Part shown: piece by piece, positions 53,959 to 63,875 of the stretch
Numbering within the stretch: position 1 is the stretch's first letter
Layout of the letters: the number at the start of each line of letters is the position of its first letter
Assembly (NCBI RefSeq): GCF_003461625.1
Contig: NZ_QTXL01000005.1
Location: 198,378-262,377, forward strand
Direction of reading: 5' to 3'
Source: Clostridium sp. AF15-31
GTDB taxonomy: Bacteria; Bacillota; Clostridia; Lachnospirales; Lachnospiraceae
Length of the DNA: 64,000 nucleotides
Made by a program: the position numbers and the translations under genes
Notes under the pieces: model-generated
What the model saw: only the letters and a program-made list of their open reading frames with translations
The model's database searches: none
What the model was told of the DNA's origin: nothing

Positions 53959-55107
53959 TCATAACCGAAAGAACTCCATTATTTCCTCATTTGAAAATCC
54001 CATCCACATTAAACTCATCGCCTTAATCAGCCTGTCAAACTGAATAATAATATAGTGTAATTTATTATCCGAAGCAAAATCATAATAATATGCATATCCG
54101 TGCACAATATCAATCCTTGTTTTCTTTATCTCTTCACTCACCCTTTGAGCATTAAAAATTGACTTCTCTAATATACCAGGAAACAAATCAAACATAAATA
54201 CTAATTCCTTTTTTAATATCCAACTTTTACTTTTTGCTTTCTCTGGTTCTATTTTTTCAAATAAATATTCAAAAGCCATAACCTGCTCAATGAATCGTTG
54301 CGGTGAATATTCTGTTTTTGTATTTGATAAATGACCTAACGGAACACTTCTAGTTATTTTACTCCTACAATCTTGAGCAATATTATTCAAAATCTTAGGT
54401 ACAAACTTCATCACATCAAGTTTAAAAAACATTACATCATTTACAGAAAAATTCTCTTCACATATATTGTCAGAAAAAAAACGCCCTGCCAATATACCAT
54501 CATTATATAGAGCAATTTTTTTAAAAGAAACATCTGCTTGTGAATTCATAAACATAGAAAACCTATGCAAAATGCGTACAATTCTAGCACACTCTAAAAT
54601 TGTTCCTTCTTTAAGCCTTATCCTCGCATCTCCATTACGCTCAAAATCCTCTAATAAACCTAATTTTCCGTTGTGCCCTATACAGTATTTTAGATTATAC
54701 GTATTATTTTCCATTTCAAATGGAATGGAATATACCTCTTTAATATCCACCGCAAAATTCATCCCAGTTCTTGATAAATCGATATAGTTATATTTATACC
54801 GAAAAACACTATCTAAATACGACGATTGAATACCAATTTCATTATATCCCTCTTTCACATGAAGATTTTCCACAATATAACAAGACAGATAGCAAATACT
54901 TCCCCATGAACACTCAACTAGGATGGTTATATTTTTAGGTTCCGTCCCGAAACTAAAATATACTCCTGAAAGAATATAATTTTTCTTTTTATTATATTCC
55001 TGCATAAAATCATTCAATATTTTATCATCAGTAAATAATTCCATTCTATATTTATCTATTACAAAAGGAATTTTCTCATTTTTATATAAAATAAATCCTT
55101 TTACCAT
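53959..55107 (-). CDS. HEPN-domain protein, ApeA-like putative abortive-infection ribonuclease
   Basis: This is a 382-residue soluble protein. The N-terminal region is beta-rich ('IPFVIDKYRMELFTDD', 'YFSFGTEPKNITILVE') like the ApeA N-terminal domain, and the C-terminal region is all-helical with R-x4-H near residues 331-336 ('KKTRIDIVHGYAYYY'), the HEPN ribonuclease signature. ApeA proteins are stand-alone anti-phage effectors that cleave RNA. The family match is by pattern only. It is AT-rich relative to core genes and sits directly beside the attachment region. Confidence 0.6.
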   Translation of the reverse strand: MVKGFILYKNEKIPFVIDKYRMELFTDDKILNDFMQEYNKKKNYILSGVYFSFGTEPKNITILVECSWGSICYLSCYIVENLHVKEGYNEIGIQSSYLDSVFRYKYNYIDLSRTGMNFAVDIKEVYSIPFEMENNTYNLKYCIGHNGKLGLLEDFERNGDARIRLKEGTILECARIVRILHRFSMFMNSQADVSFKKIALYNDGILAGRFFSDNICEENFSVNDVMFFKLDVMKFVPKILNNIAQDCRSKITRSVPLGHLSNTKTEYSPQRFIEQVMAFEYLFEKIEPEKAKSKSWILKKELVFMFDLFPGILEKSIFNAQRVSEEIKKTRIDIVHGYAYYYDFASDNKLHYIIIQFDRLIKAMSLMWMGFSNEEIMEFFRL

Positions 55108-55330
55108 ATATACACTCCATTTTTTTATTAAAAATTTTTAAACATCTAACATCTCAAAATTCCAGTTTTTTCCTATTTATTATATCGTCACTATTATCAT
55201 TTTTCCATAGAAAAACATCCCAGTAAAGGAAAGGTGATTTTTTGTATAACACTCGTCGCACACCTGCATAACAAGTAATTTATGTTTTGCACGCATCGCA
55301 AGTTCAACAAGATAACGACCCATAAAAAGA

Positions 55331-55350
55331 AAAAAGCACCCGTGGGTGCT
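55331..55350 (-). terminator. Terminator of the PanAT-like operon
   Basis: AGCACCCGTGGGTGCT stem (55335-55350) is followed on the minus strand by TTTTTCTTTTT, 5 bp past the toxin stop. Confidence 0.85.
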
Positions 55351-55354
55351 TTTC

Positions 55355-56356
55355 TTATTTGTTTATTTTTCGTTCATCATGATTATCAGTTATTCTTATT
55401 TTCTTGAGTAAAACTACACCTAATATAATAATCGCCAAAAATATCACAACTGTCCCACCAATTGACACCAATCCTTTATTGTTCTGACTAAAATCATTCA
55501 ACCATGAGTGTATATTCCCCTGCGTAATAAAATATCCCCACATACTCATAGCTAAAATTGAACACACCATAAAATTGCTCCACCATACAATCGGATATTT
55601 TTGAAAAATAGTAGCTTCTTGATTTTGTATAGATGAAAAACTCATCTTCGTCATTTTGCCTACACAAAATAAAAATACAAATACTAAGTTTAAAATACAC
55701 AAACCCCATACTGAACCAACTATCAAAAGTTTAAATATCGGTAATTCGATATTAGAAAAAATATTGTCGAGTGAACTTATACCACCAAAAACAAGAAATG
55801 CTAACGCAGTGAAAATACCTACTATCGTCAGTAATTGGGCAGTTAAGTCCTTTGTCATTTCCTGTTTAAACGGCTCGATTGAAGTTTCAAATTTCTTTTG
55901 ATACTCTTCATCACTCTGTCTTAATATTACATATTGTTGTTGAGCTAAATTAACATGATCCCATAATTTAAGTATTGTTTTAGGTGCATCCTGATAAGCC
56001 TTCTTTTTAATTCTGCCTGTCCGAATACTATTTTTATATTCATCAGTTTCAGTGTACGCAAACATCGCCTCTAAATTTGAAGAAATTGTACCAACTCTTT
56101 CTCCTGCTGTTTTTACATTTTCTTCATCATAGCAATGATAAATTACATTACTTATTGGTGAATATAATATTCTCTCATGTTTATCCAAATAGTCAATTAA
56201 ACTCTTCGTTGTTTTAGCTACATCAAACTTATCCTCTAGCAGGGAATTACAAATTTCTTGCATCTTCTCTGTCATGATATCTATTTGATTATTCTTAGGC
56301 AGAATTTGTTTTTCACCCTTATCTATCCTATTCAAAGGTCTTCTTGGTTCAGCCAT
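55355..56356 (-). CDS. Membrane protein, probable PanT-type toxin
   Basis: A 333-residue protein with a soluble, charged and helical N-terminal half (about 1-180) and four C-terminal membrane helices (about 181-205, 215-245, 268-290, 300-322), ending in a basic tail. It starts at ATG 56356, which overlaps the stop of the Panacea gene (TAATG), the layout of a toxin-antitoxin pair. Panacea antitoxins are known to neutralise many unrelated toxins, including membrane-active ones. The toxin family itself is not recognised, and toxicity is inferred from context. Confidence 0.65.
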   Translation of the reverse strand: MAEPRRPLNRIDKGEKQILPKNNQIDIMTEKMQEICNSLLEDKFDVAKTTKSLIDYLDKHERILYSPISNVIYHCYDEENVKTAGERVGTISSNLEAMFAYTETDEYKNSIRTGRIKKKAYQDAPKTILKLWDHVNLAQQQYVILRQSDEEYQKKFETSIEPFKQEMTKDLTAQLLTIVGIFTALAFLVFGGISSLDNIFSNIELPIFKLLIVGSVWGLCILNLVFVFLFCVGKMTKMSFSSIQNQEATIFQKYPIVWWSNFMVCSILAMSMWGYFITQGNIHSWLNDFSQNNKGLVSIGGTVVIFLAIIILGVVLLKKIRITDNHDERKINK

Positions 56357-56793
56357 TATTCATCCTCCAAGAAGTATTCTTTTATCTTAGTACATGAAAT
56401 AACTGTATTCGGTCCTTTAGAATATGCCTGTTTCCATGGTTTCTGTCTATGAGTAATCTCTACCAATTCTGATGCCGAATATTTCGCACACTCATCTACC
56501 ATATCATCAATAATCTTTTTATCAGCCTCAGAAATAATAGTTCGATCAACCAAGCGCCTCCTAGAAGGAATATTTGCTGCACCATAAACTTTATATTGCT
56601 GATATACTTCGGGTACAACTGGGCCAAAATTCCATGCTTGTATCTTTTCTGAAAAACAAGCCTCTCCCTTCTCTACTAAAAATTCAGCCTGTACGAAATA
56701 TAGCATTTTCTGCAATTTCAAATTACTTATGGTTCTATTATTTTCATTACACCTGTTAATAATATATCTAGCTACTGTCAAAACATTATACAT
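56356..56793 (-). CDS. Panacea-domain (DUF4065, SocA-like) antitoxin
   Basis: The 145 residues begin 'MYNVLTVARYIINRCNE' and continue with the Panacea landmarks 'ISNLKLQKMLYFVQAEFL', 'EKIQAWNFGPVVPEVYQQYK' and 'LVEITHRQKPWKQAY'. The start is ATG 56793 with GGGAGG 9 nt upstream; the frame open to 56850 overlaps the promoter. It is translationally coupled to the downstream membrane protein. Known Panacea antitoxins act by direct binding to their toxin. Confidence 0.88.
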   Translation of the reverse strand: MYNVLTVARYIINRCNENNRTISNLKLQKMLYFVQAEFLVEKGEACFSEKIQAWNFGPVVPEVYQQYKVYGAANIPSRRRLVDRTIISEADKKIIDDMVDECAKYSASELVEITHRQKPWKQAYSKGPNTVISCTKIKEYFLEDE

Positions 56794-56833
56794 AAGTAAA
56801 ATCCTCCCTTCAGAAAAGTTTAAAGGTTCTAAT

Positions 56834-56862
56834 ACTATATCACATTTCATTGAGATTGTGAA
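56834..56862 (-). promoter_or_regulatory. Promoter of the PanAT-like operon
   Basis: On the minus strand, TTCACA (56857-56862) and TATAGT (56834-56839) are spaced 17 bp. An imperfect TCACA...TGTGA palindrome fills the spacer and could be an operator. Confidence 0.6.
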
Positions 56863-56919
56863 TAAAATTTACTGAAACACTTCGCTATATATAAGCGATG
56901 TTTTATGAATCATACACAA

Positions 56920-57275
56920 CCTTAAACAACTTCTGCGATATCGATTTTTTATATCTCGACCTGTATCTTTCGGAATTTCTCCTCTACATCACCGAATCCA
57001 ATATGCATATGCCCATTCACTATTACGCTTATATCTGAATGCTAGGGTACTACAGTGTCTTCCGATTCATTCCAATCTTCCTGTTGTAACTTGATAAAGA
57101 ACAGCTTCGCACCCGAAGTTTTCATACTTTGTATCTCCCTTTTTCCAAAAGGCTCCTCCGCAAGTAATCTCTGCATTATATATATTCCTACTTTATGCTT
57201 TGTCTTACTTCAGCCCTTGTTTTCATATATCGATCTACCAGTTCTCAGGCTGTCTTTTACCTGCCTCCATTTTTA
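56920..57275 (-). pseudogene. Decayed Tn916-type integrase with internal deletion
   Basis: Nucleotide similarity to the intact integrase is clear in two blocks. Positions 56920-57075 match the 3' end (42172-42350, the segment ending near the catalytic Tyr), and 57076-57250 match an internal part (43010-43190). About 650 bp between them are missing. The segment around 57258-57270 matches the ribosome-site region just upstream of the intact gene. Stops and frameshifts interrupt all frames. It marks a dead sibling element. Confidence 0.8.
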
Positions 57276-57318
57276 TTATTCCCCCCACCTAGGTATGTGA
57301 CTGACTTCATCCTTTTCC

Positions 57319-60300
57319 CTATGCTGCTGCATTAGCGTTTATTGTGTCTATAACCTTTCTTATTCCCATCCACACATTTAAATCAGTAAATATTTCAACA
57401 ACACTTCCCTGATCTGTAAATGGAGATTCCTGCAAGACAGAAAGATCCTTCATCATTCCATTATGAACTATATATTCGATAATCTGATTTACAAAGTAAA
57501 TTTGCCTGCTGTCAAGACTTGTATTTGTAAGATATTCGGAAAAGGCCTCTTTTGCTGCATTCATGTCTAAGCCAACAATCTCACGAACAAATTCGCCAAG
57601 TGGTTTTGTACCAATTTCTTGTTCATAATCCTGTTTTGTGCCTATTTCCTGCCATAGTATTTCTTCCAATGAAGCAATATCTGTTGATGTCAATGGATGG
57701 TTAGTCTTTAACTTTGCAATAGCAATATTATCCTGATGCTGTCTTATATAATATTCTGCTTTTGCCTTGTAATTCTTTAATTCATCATTTTCAAGTTCAG
57801 ATTCATTCCATTCTGTCGAAAGTATTTCATCTGTGAAATTAGTATCATAACGTATATTCGGATGTGGCAAATATTTCATAAGATCACGAAGTTTCTCTCT
57901 TATTTCTTCAAATTCATTTATTCCCGCATTATCAACGTAATCTGTATTCAAAATCTTATTGATTAATTCGGATTGTGCCTGAATTTCAGGAATATTCGCT
58001 ACACTCGCAATTCCCGTTACTTTCTTATAAAGGTCTGTACGAGCCTTCGAATACTTTTTGCCAACTAAATATGCTAATTCAATTCCATACATAAGCGCAT
58101 CAAATCTTACAGCACTTGCATCATCACCATCCGGTAATATAAGTGGTGCAACCTCTTCTTTAACTATTAAAGTATCCTCATATGTAAGGGTTTGATAATT
58201 CGATTCTGTAGAATATAATTCTACATATTTCAGGTGTTGACGAACAGCAAAATTGTCCCTTGGCAGTTCTTGAACCTTCTCGCTCATTTGTTGAACTAAT
58301 GCCTTTCGATATGCAATAAGCCTGTCCATTTGATATTCAATATCCTGAAGCTTATAGGTAATCTCAAATTTCAGATTAAAAATCGCCCCTTGAAGTGCAA
58401 TCATATTAGCTGAGGCTTTCCCTTTATTCATTCGGAAGAACTCGAAATTTCCACAAAAATCAAAAATATAGAATTTCTGTTTGTCCGCTCCGTCCAATAA
58501 ACCAGGGCAAAGTCTTGTACCTCGACCAATCATCTGCCAGAATTTTGCTTTACTCATAACTTTTTTGAAAAACACCAAATTCAAAACTTCAGGCACATCA
58601 ATACCTGTATCTAACATATCTACAGATATGGCTATCTGTGGCATTTTCTTTGGATCCGAAAACTCATCTATTGCGCTCTGTGCATAAGTCATATAATTAT
58701 CTATTACTTTTGCAAAGTCAGGAAGATGCGGATATTCCTGATTAAATACTTTTAATATTTTCTCTGCGTGATCATGATTCTTTGCAAAAATAATAGTCTT
58801 ACCTATTTTCTGTCCGTACTCAATCTTAATGCCTTCCGTCATTAAAATATTTAATACCTGTTTGATGGTATCCTCATTAAATAACCATGTATTAAGTGCA
58901 GACGAACTTATTGCCTCTGGTAAATTACCCTGCTCATCTTTAAATGTATCTTCATATGCTTTTTTATCTTCTTCTGATAATTCATCGTATACAATTCCCT
59001 GTTCAATGAATTTCAGTCTCGATTCAACTGAAACATAATCAACAAGATATCCATCTTTCACAGCCTGTGCTAAGTCATAACCATATGTTGGAACACCATT
59101 TTCCAATTCAAATATCTCATATGTATTCTTATCAATTTCATTTTTGGGGGTAGCAGTAAGACCAACCAACGGCGCATCAAAATATGAAAATATATCTCTA
59201 TATTTATTATAAATTGATCTATGTGCCTCATCACAAATTACAAGATCAAAATGACCACATGTAAATAATTTTCCCTCATTATCATTTACTGTATCAATAC
59301 AATTCATCATTGTCTGATATGTGGAAAATACACAATGTGCATTGTAATTGTCTTTTTCTTCAACAAGATTTGTACATGATAAATTAGGCAGCATATTCAC
59401 AAAACTTCTTTTTGCCTGTGTAACAAGTGAATTTCGATCTGCAAGAAATAAAATATTTTTTACCCATCCGGCTTTTAACAAACAATCACATAACGCTATC
59501 ACAGTTCTTGTTTTTCCAGAGCCCGTTGCCATGACAAGCAACGCTTTTCTACGATTTTTCTCATCAAAGCTATTACAAACTGCTTTAATAGCAGCCTCCT
59601 GATAATATCGTCCAGCAATATTTTTATTGACTGCAACATACTTAAGACTTGTCCTCATAGTTAATAAATTGAACCACTTCTCCAAGTCTCGTTTTGAATA
59701 AATAACGGAACATTTTCTTTCCGGATATTGTCCATCAATAATACGTGTTTCAAATCCATTAGTAAGGAAAATAACCGGCCTTCTTTTATATTCTTTTTCC
59801 AGCAAATCTGCATAGAGTTTAGCCTGTTGTCTACCCTTTGCAACGTCCACACAAGTTCTTTTCGCCTCTATAATTGCTAACGGACGGTGCATATCATCAT
59901 AAAGCACATAATCTGCAAATCCTATACCTGATTTATTTGGCATACCAGAAATTTCGACTTCATTCAACCAGTCCTTTCCTTCTGTCCATCCCGCATCCAT
60001 TAACATAGAATCAATGTATAATTTTCTTGTTTTGTACTCTGACAAATCAAGCGGCTTCGGAACATATGTCTTCTGTTGTTCCTGTCTTCGCGCAGAAAGA
60101 GCTTCCTTAAGTGAAGCATTTTCTTCAATTAATTTTTGTAAATCAAGTTCTTGTTTTGCAGACTTTTTCTGTTCTTTTATTAGTTCCTCATTAACTGCAT
60201 TTGCAATCTCTTTTGATTGCTTTGCCTTTTCAAGACGAGATATAATTAATGATTTATCAAAAGATCTGTCTTCATAATGATCAGAATAACAATGTGCAAT

Positions 60301-60663
60301 ATAATCTAAATAAATAAACAAATTTTCAAGACAAAGCATAGCTTCATCCCGTCCTAATTTCTTATTGCTATGAGCAACATTATTTCCACTTCGGCGAATA
60401 TAGTTCATGCGTTTCCAAAGATCCGGTCCTACAATCTGGCGATATTCTTCTGCATTCATTAAGCTGTATAAATTATCCTGGTATGGTCTTTCAAGTTCCT
60501 CATCTACTGAATACATCCACTTTAATGCAAATTCCATAGCCCGGCGGCTGTTAATAATACTCGCTTCCGGATCTATAAGAATAATTTTCTCTGCCGAAAT
60601 GGCAACATCTGCAAAACTAGAAAACTTTGATTCATTTTTTAAGTAATCAAAATTGGTTATCAT
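57319..60663 (-). CDS. hsdR: Type I restriction endonuclease subunit R
   Basis: HsdR is the translocase/nuclease of a type I R-M complex. The 1114 residues have an N-terminal DUF4145-like helical domain (about 1-140), a coiled coil, a nuclease motif 'IIEAKRTCVDVAKGRQQAKLYADLL' (Glu-x-Lys near 266), SF2 helicase Walker A 'MATGSGKT' (about 377), DEAH (about 477) with 'LTATPK', and 'QMIGRGTRLCPG'. The EcoEI-type layout is complete. It starts at ATG 60663 after GGAGGGG, 104 bp downstream of hsdS. Confidence 0.93.
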   Translation of the reverse strand: MITNFDYLKNESKFSSFADVAISAEKIILIDPEASIINSRRAMEFALKWMYSVDEELERPYQDNLYSLMNAEEYRQIVGPDLWKRMNYIRRSGNNVAHSNKKLGRDEAMLCLENLFIYLDYIAHCYSDHYEDRSFDKSLIISRLEKAKQSKEIANAVNEELIKEQKKSAKQELDLQKLIEENASLKEALSARRQEQQKTYVPKPLDLSEYKTRKLYIDSMLMDAGWTEGKDWLNEVEISGMPNKSGIGFADYVLYDDMHRPLAIIEAKRTCVDVAKGRQQAKLYADLLEKEYKRRPVIFLTNGFETRIIDGQYPERKCSVIYSKRDLEKWFNLLTMRTSLKYVAVNKNIAGRYYQEAAIKAVCNSFDEKNRRKALLVMATGSGKTRTVIALCDCLLKAGWVKNILFLADRNSLVTQAKRSFVNMLPNLSCTNLVEEKDNYNAHCVFSTYQTMMNCIDTVNDNEGKLFTCGHFDLVICDEAHRSIYNKYRDIFSYFDAPLVGLTATPKNEIDKNTYEIFELENGVPTYGYDLAQAVKDGYLVDYVSVESRLKFIEQGIVYDELSEEDKKAYEDTFKDEQGNLPEAISSSALNTWLFNEDTIKQVLNILMTEGIKIEYGQKIGKTIIFAKNHDHAEKILKVFNQEYPHLPDFAKVIDNYMTYAQSAIDEFSDPKKMPQIAISVDMLDTGIDVPEVLNLVFFKKVMSKAKFWQMIGRGTRLCPGLLDGADKQKFYIFDFCGNFEFFRMNKGKASANMIALQGAIFNLKFEITYKLQDIEYQMDRLIAYRKALVQQMSEKVQELPRDNFAVRQHLKYVELYSTESNYQTLTYEDTLIVKEEVAPLILPDGDDASAVRFDALMYGIELAYLVGKKYSKARTDLYKKVTGIASVANIPEIQAQSELINKILNTDYVDNAGINEFEEIREKLRDLMKYLPHPNIRYDTNFTDEILSTEWNESELENDELKNYKAKAEYYIRQHQDNIAIAKLKTNHPLTSTDIASLEEILWQEIGTKQDYEQEIGTKPLGEFVREIVGLDMNAAKEAFSEYLTNTSLDSRQIYFVNQIIEYIVHNGMMKDLSVLQESPFTDQGSVVEIFTDLNVWMGIRKVIDTINANAAA

Positions 60664-60767
60664 GTAATCCCCTCCATTCTCTCAAGTATTTACATCTGAA
60701 TAATCTATTATTTCATTATTATAAATTCTTTTTTGTGTGGCCACATACACACTGATAATATATTATC

Positions 60768-61859
60768 TCACCTAACGCTTGCAACTACAACTTTTGATTT
60801 GTTGACTTGGTTTGCAAATTCAACAAATAACTTTTGTTGTTCAATTGGTGGAATAATTAGTTCTACTTCTCTTAAGTCTTCCATATTTAATTGAATCAGC
60901 GTAATACCTTTGGCTTTATTTTTAATATCATCATTCAAATGTTTACTATCCATAAGATGTTTCAAAAACTCAAGTATCATAATATTTTCTTTTGTTCTTA
61001 TTGGCACTATACCTCTACCTACATTACAACCCTTAAATTTTTCATCCACTACACATGTATCCGCAATATTGGCTCGAACAGTAATAAGCATTTCTCGACC
61101 TTTTAATATCGTTTTCTTATATTTATTAGATATTTCTTCAGTTGTTTTCTTTAATTCTTTAAGCTTAGGCACTCTATTCACTATATCCACAGGTCTAATT
61201 ACTGGTATTCCTTCTTTCTGATTGTCTCCTGTCTGAACAATACCATATGATATGGTACAATCATCTGTTACAATCTCTTGAAGTTGCTTTTTTTTCCATC
61301 CCATTTGATTATCAACAGGATCACCAAACATCTCGACAAATCGGGCTTTGATGAGATCATCTAAATGCTGAATTTCTTTTTTTCTCATCTGAATAATTGC
61401 ATGTACTTTTTCAAGAGCTTCTGAATATTCAAGTTGCTTTTCTATAGGAATATTAGGAATCATTGTTTCTTCAAGCACTTTTTTCCCAATAGCCTTGAAG
61501 GTACTTCCAGTTCCTTTACTATTTAATTCAGTATTCTTTTCTTTCAATAACCAAAAGAGAAACTCTGGCGAAACCTTTGTTCTATCTGGGGTCAACGCCG
61601 CAAGTCCTCGTCCTATGCAGCATTCTTCCTTTGCATAATTCATTGCACCTATAGGTGCTCTTACAGAAATTAATATATCCTCAGGTGCCGCCATCTTAGT
61701 AGGTGCCGAGCACCATTTTCTAACGACTGGATATCTTTCTCCAAAATCGGCATTTCCTTGAAAAAATGGAACACCTTCTCCATTATTGTTATAGCTATCC
61801 GAATCAGGCGACTGTCCCATATTAATGGCACAAACATCTTTTAACATTACATATTCCAT
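60768..61859 (-). CDS. hsdS: Type I restriction specificity subunit S, missing the usual C-terminal tail
   Basis: The 363 residues contain two target-recognition domains separated by conserved helices ('LDDLIKARFVEMFGDPV'). The C-terminus stops at 'QVNKSKVVVASVR'; related subunits, including the partial one at 63876, continue 'KSKVVVQKALDE...LMQQYFG'. The break falls exactly where the two genes share a 27-bp near-identical direct repeat, suggesting past recombination. A tyrosine recombinase gene lies 42 bp upstream. Confidence 0.9.
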   Translation of the reverse strand: MEYVMLKDVCAINMGQSPDSDSYNNNGEGVPFFQGNADFGERYPVVRKWCSAPTKMAAPEDILISVRAPIGAMNYAKEECCIGRGLAALTPDRTKVSPEFLFWLLKEKNTELNSKGTGSTFKAIGKKVLEETMIPNIPIEKQLEYSEALEKVHAIIQMRKKEIQHLDDLIKARFVEMFGDPVDNQMGWKKKQLQEIVTDDCTISYGIVQTGDNQKEGIPVIRPVDIVNRVPKLKELKKTTEEISNKYKKTILKGREMLITVRANIADTCVVDEKFKGCNVGRGIVPIRTKENIMILEFLKHLMDSKHLNDDIKNKAKGITLIQLNMEDLREVELIIPPIEQQKLFVEFANQVNKSKVVVASVR

Positions 61860-61901
61860 TCATCATCCCTACAAATCCGAATTTGAAGGAATTTCCAAAA
61901 A

Positions 61902-62876
61902 TTATGCAATATATCTCTGATGTGATGCTTTTACATTTCCTTGATTTACAATTGCATACTGCATTGTAGTATCAATCTGTGAATGTCCAAGAATTTTCTG
62001 TACCTGTTCTATCGGCATTCCCTTATCAATTGCTCTTGTAGCCATGGTTCTTCTGAATTTATGTGGATGAATCTTCGTAAGATGTAGTCTTCTTCCCAAC
62101 TCTCTGATTCTTATTTCTACTCCGCTTATTTTTAATCTGTCATAAGGACTATCCAATGTTACAAACAATGCCGGATTATCATCCTTTCGGCTTTCCAAAT
62201 ACTCTTTCATATGCAATTTGGCCTTTGCATCAAAATAAACACGCCGTTCTTTATCTCCTTTTCCGTAAACAACGCATTCTCGTGCCTCAAAATCTATATC
62301 ATCCCTATTTAAATTAACTAATTCTCCGACTCGAATTCCCGTTGAATATAGCAGATCGATCATTGCCCGATCTCTAGGATGCTTGCAATTATCACGCAAC
62401 CGCTCAATAGCTTCATCAGAAATAATTTCCTTTACTGGTTGTTTCGTCTTTATCTTGTGAATGCGTCGCATCGGACTCTTTAATATGTAATCTTCTTCCT
62501 CTAACCAAGAAAAGAAACTGCTAATATTTCTGCGTATATTATCAACGGTTACTTTACTGCAATTATTTATTTTTTGATATTCTGAAAGATAACTTCGAAT
62601 CTCTTCTGTAGTTATCTTCCGAATCGGACTTACAACCCTTAATAATAACTTTTCGATTGTAACTCTATAATATTGTAATGTTCGTTCCGAACAACCTTCA
62701 ATCTTTTTAGCATCCAAATACAACTGCAAATATTCTGTATTACTTATTTCTGTTTTTTCTTCATGTGATTCATCCAAATTTTCCAAAAGTACTTCTTGTA
62801 ACTTTTTCATCTGAGCAATACTCAGATATTCTGCCATTTCATTTAAAATTTTTACTAACTTCTCCTGCATGTTCAT
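61902..62876 (-). CDS. Tyrosine recombinase of the restriction island (XerC/D-like)
   Basis: This is a 324-residue recombinase with an N-terminal SAM-like core-binding domain ('TLQYYRVTIEKLLLRVV') and catalytic residues Arg ('YSTGIRVGELVNL'), Lys ('VYGKGDKERRVYF'), His-x-x-Arg ('IHPHKFRRTMAT'), His ('LGHSQIDTTMQY') and Tyr in the last motif. It lacks an arm-binding domain and so differs from the Tn916-type integrase. Recombinases of this type inside hsd loci commonly exchange hsdS target domains, and that is the likely job here. Confidence 0.9.
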   Translation of the reverse strand: MNMQEKLVKILNEMAEYLSIAQMKKLQEVLLENLDESHEEKTEISNTEYLQLYLDAKKIEGCSERTLQYYRVTIEKLLLRVVSPIRKITTEEIRSYLSEYQKINNCSKVTVDNIRRNISSFFSWLEEEDYILKSPMRRIHKIKTKQPVKEIISDEAIERLRDNCKHPRDRAMIDLLYSTGIRVGELVNLNRDDIDFEARECVVYGKGDKERRVYFDAKAKLHMKEYLESRKDDNPALFVTLDSPYDRLKISGVEIRIRELGRRLHLTKIHPHKFRRTMATRAIDKGMPIEQVQKILGHSQIDTTMQYAIVNQGNVKASHQRYIA

Positions 62877-63029
62877 ACACTCCTTTCGAATGTACCAACA
62901 TCCTACACCAGTCTTTACCTTATTTTCTTAAATATTCTACAAACACATCTATATTATGATTTAAAAATTTTAAATCGTACAAATATATTTTTTATGATAT
63001 CCCGTATACTAACTCATCCCCAAATATAA

Positions 63030-63848
63030 TCAGCTATAATTTTCTATTGCTATTTTTATAAACGTACTAAGATCGCTTTTATAATCATCCTCTGAATATT
63101 CTTTTCTTTCGCATCCAATCCATTTTAAATGTTGTATACCGTCTTCCGTTAGGGCATAATTCCCCTTTATGCAGCCATCTAATGTTATAACTTGCTCTGC
63201 TCCAGAGACTTCGAATGGGGAATATGCTGAACAATATCGTAATCCATTTGGATTGCGTTGCAAAACCAAATCAAATATTTGATTTGTAATATCATACAAA
63301 TTTTTATGTATATATTTATTAATATAAAATACTGCTGTTGGATCTCCTAAAATATTACATATATTGCTTGTATCACACTCTAACTTTGACAAAGCATCAA
63401 TCTCATTTGGAGTTAATTTTCCTTCATTTTCTATTGCCATTGCTATCTTATGTAATCCCATTGTAATTATACTTCTATTTTTAAGTAATGAGCCCACCTT
63501 AAATGTCTCTACGCACTCATATCTTGCAAGGTAATAGTTTTCATTTGGTTTTAATCCGATTTCTCTTGGTAATAAAAAATCCTCCGTACCTAAATATAGT
63601 ACAGGTGATTTTTCTTTATTAAAACGACCTTTAGTAACCACTTTTTTGGGTGGTAACCACCATTCATTTTCATCTTCTAATGGTCGTCCCTCGTCTTTTC
63701 TAGCTCTGTAGAAAATAGTACCTTTAGGAACTATCATATCATCGCCTAATACCGATAATTTTTCACACAGACTTAATCCAAAAAACATAGTTACAAATTC
63801 ATCCAACGATTTGTAATTTATTAATTTTTCTATATATTTATTTTGCAT
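63030..63848 (-). CDS. RES-domain-like protein, possible NAD+-degrading toxin
   Basis: The 272 residues start at ATG 63848, after AAGGGGGG. The middle contains 'TIFYRARKDEGRP', 'KGRFNKEKSPVLYLGTEDFLLPREIG' and 'NYYLARYE', the Arg...Gly-Arg-x-Asn...Leu-Tyr-Leu arrangement of RES domains, an ART-like fold whose members break down NAD+. The usual Xre/MbcA antitoxin partner is not adjacent. It is embedded between two hsdS genes and the recombinase. The RES call is by motif pattern only. Confidence 0.6.
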   Translation of the reverse strand: MQNKYIEKLINYKSLDEFVTMFFGLSLCEKLSVLGDDMIVPKGTIFYRARKDEGRPLEDENEWWLPPKKVVTKGRFNKEKSPVLYLGTEDFLLPREIGLKPNENYYLARYECVETFKVGSLLKNRSIITMGLHKIAMAIENEGKLTPNEIDALSKLECDTSNICNILGDPTAVFYINKYIHKNLYDITNQIFDLVLQRNPNGLRYCSAYSPFEVSGAEQVITLDGCIKGNYALTEDGIQHLKWIGCERKEYSEDDYKSDLSTFIKIAIENYS

Positions 63849-63875
63849 ATAATAATCCCCCCTTATCCAATCCAT

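Larger units (their letters stand above)
53710..57318. mobile_element. Remnant of a second related element stacked at the same site
   Basis: The zone begins with a diverged copy of the attachment region, carries three cargo genes and then a decayed integrase homologous to the intact one. The order, attachment site then cargo then integrase, repeats the arrangement at 39377-43448. No excisionase or capsid genes remain. The far end of this remnant is not defined, and the type I restriction island may or may not belong to it. Confidence 0.5.
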
